From: Sphingobacterium sp. | GTDB lineage: Bacteria; Bacteroidota; Bacteroidia; Sphingobacteriales; Sphingobacteriaceae | Direction: 5' to 3' | Assembly (NCBI GenBank): GCA_031277685.1 | Contig: JAITLV010000284.1 | Span: 1-34,105 of the forward strand | Length of the DNA stretch: 34,105 nucleotides | In this document: piece by piece, positions 33,095 to 34,105 of the stretch | Position numbering within the stretch: position 1 is the stretch's first letter | Layout: the number at the start of each line of letters is the position of its first letter | The notes under the pieces: model-generated | Seen by the model: the letters and a program-made list of their open reading frames with translations, nothing else | The model's database searches: none | Told to the model about the DNA's origin: nothing | Program-made: the position numbers and the translations under genes

Positions 33095-33628
33095 CTACTT
33101 TTTACTATTTAAAATTCCTAAGCCATACATCGGCCACTTCGTACTCGCTTTAATATTATTAATCAGCATCGCCACCAAAACTAACGACACTGCGCCGACT
33201 AAAACAGGGAAAATTAAGAAGCTCCACTGGTAATGTATGCTACTCGCGGTAAGCAAAATAACTAAAGGATTAGCCCCAGCAGGTGGATGAACACACTTAA
33301 AAATCTGCATGAGTGCAATAGCACAACCCACTGATAAAGCAATTGTAAAAATAGAAACACCGACAAATTTTAGAAAAAACAAACCCACAAAAGCTGAAAT
33401 AAGATGCCCAAATATAATATTTCTCGGCTGTGCCAAAGGTGACTGAGACACGGTATAGAGCAATACGCAGGTCGCACCAAACGGCGCCATGATAAAGATA
33501 TTATGTGTGAGCTTACTCAACCACAGAAGTATAAAAATACTCACTGTACCTCCAACAAGGCTTCTTAAAATATCAACTTTATTGGGTGAAGGAGCCAGTT
33601 TTTCTTTGCCATAAAAGATCGATAACAT
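33095..33628 (-). CDS. HPP-family membrane protein
   Basis: A 177-aa integral membrane protein with about four to five helices. It carries the HPP motif 'CVHPPAGANPL', 'FIMAPFGATCVLL' and 'QPRNIIFGH'. I chose the ATG at 33628 with GAGGAAA just upstream instead of a TTG six codons earlier. HPP proteins have been linked to nitrite transport in plastids and cyanobacteria; the role here is unknown. It is divergent from a TetR gene with a ~100-bp gap, so probably controlled by it. Confidence 0.85.
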   Translation of the reverse strand: MLSIFYGKEKLAPSPNKVDILRSLVGGTVSIFILLWLSKLTHNIFIMAPFGATCVLLYTVSQSPLAQPRNIIFGHLISAFVGLFFLKFVGVSIFTIALSVGCAIALMQIFKCVHPPAGANPLVILLTASSIHYQWSFLIFPVLVGAVSLVLVAMLINNIKASTKWPMYGLGILNSKK

Positions 33629-33687
33629 GGTTTTTTCCTCAAACAAAAATTTGCTTTTTAAAAAGCATATAGATAAAATTTCAAATA

Positions 33688-33703
33688 GTACAGATCTGTA
33701 CTA
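33688..33703. promoter_or_regulatory. Palindromic TetR operator candidate
   Basis: AGTACAGATCTGTACT is a perfect 16-bp palindrome between the divergent HPP and TetR genes, 22 bp before the TetR start. TetR-type repressors typically occupy sites of this size and position. Confidence 0.65.
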
Positions 33704-33725
33704 TTTTATTTTTTGGAAAAGACAC

Positions 33726-34105
33726 ATGTCAAAATCTGCCTTAAAAATATTAGATACAGCCGAGAAGTTATTTAATGAAAATAGTTTTGTCGGGGTTGGC
33801 GTTGACTTGATTCGCGATGAATCTGGCTGCTCTAAAACCACTATGTACACGTACTATAAAAATAAAAATCAACTGGTTAAGTCTGTACTCGTTGCACGTG
33901 ATGAAAGGTTTAAGCAAAGCCTTCTAGGTTATGTAGGAGATGCAACGGGCTTAGAAGCCATCAATAAAATTCTGGATTGGCACACCAATTGGTTTAGACA
34001 AGATTTTTTTAAAGGCTGTTTATTTGTAAGAGCAGTCGCTGAATCTAACCAAGATGATCAAGACATTATTTCTATTTCTAAAGCCCATAAACAATGGATT
34101 AAAGT
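33726..34105 (+). CDS. TetR-family regulator (partial, cut by window end)
   Basis: An open frame starts with ATG at 33726 and runs off the window after 126 codons. The N terminus MSKSALKILDTAEKLF and the HTH 'VGVDLIRDESGCSKTTMYTY' (~25-44) are typical TetR. It is divergent from the HPP gene. The gap between them contains AGTACAGATCTGTACT (33688-33703), a near-perfect 16-bp palindrome that is a strong operator candidate. Confidence 0.85.
   Translation, partial: MSKSALKILDTAEKLFNENSFVGVGVDLIRDESGCSKTTMYTYYKNKNQLVKSVLVARDERFKQSLLGYVGDATGLEAINKILDWHTNWFRQDFFKGCLFVRAVAESNQDDQDIISISKAHKQWIK

Overview
The window looks like an Acinetobacter chromosome segment, most likely from the A. calcoaceticus-baumannii group. 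The DNA is AT-rich, and several genes have the stamp of that genus: a darcynin-family protein, an oxygen-dependent MesX/MesD methionine synthase pair, and LysR/LysE and TetR pairs. It divides into accessory DNA (1 to about 18.1 kb), a short metabolic/transport block (18.4-22.3 kb), a Gabija-type defence locus (22.4-26.2 kb), and ordinary chromosome (26.4-34.1 kb). The assignment rests on protein recognition, not on a search.

Accessory left part. A minus-strand operon (XRE regulator, radical SAM enzyme, and a protein with a Pro-Glu-Asn repeat tail running off the window) is followed by an orphan IS3 OrfA-like protein, an unrecognised 280-aa protein and a small helix-turn-helix (HTH) protein. 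Next comes a complete Tn7-like transposition operon, tnsA-tnsB-tnsC-tniQ (3632-9113). Its TniQ carries an unusually long C-terminal series of HTH-like segments, which could be the target reader. Downstream are two anti-phage-type cargoes: a three-gene ABC-three-component (ABC-3C) system (nuclease-like protein, middle component, SMC/Rad50-like ATPase; 9329-13829) and a 1123-aa VPA1262-family protein with a PLD-like motif (14338-17709).

Each cargo is followed by a roughly 200-bp array of short TGACA-N7-TGTCG sites and a CG-rich palindrome (13848-14038 and 17790-18002). The four inner sites and the palindrome sit at identical offsets in both arrays (+0, +31, +56, +109, +124), although the spacer sequence has diverged. 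Beyond the palindrome the sites flip orientation, and the two arrays use different outer repeat sequences. I read these as Tn7-like transposon ends in tandem, with different TnsB-site sequences and each abutting a transcription terminator. The matching left end is not visible upstream of tnsA. The second array runs into half of a terminator that was cut by an IS3-family remnant.

Right of the island lies a three-gene group (unknown protein, cysteine desulfurase, EamA exporter), then a TetR/darcynin divergent pair, then the very AT-rich Gabija pair (gajA OLD-TOPRIM nuclease, gajB UvrD-like helicase). The remainder holds a TetR gene, a structured intergenic RNA candidate with a near-consensus sigma70 promoter, a small lipoprotein, the flavin reductase-mesD-mesX cluster for folate-independent methionine synthesis, a LysR/LysE divergent pair, an HPP membrane protein and the start of another TetR gene.

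Defence functions therefore sit in two places: mobile cargo (ABC-3C, VPA1262) and a separate chromosomal insertion (Gabija).
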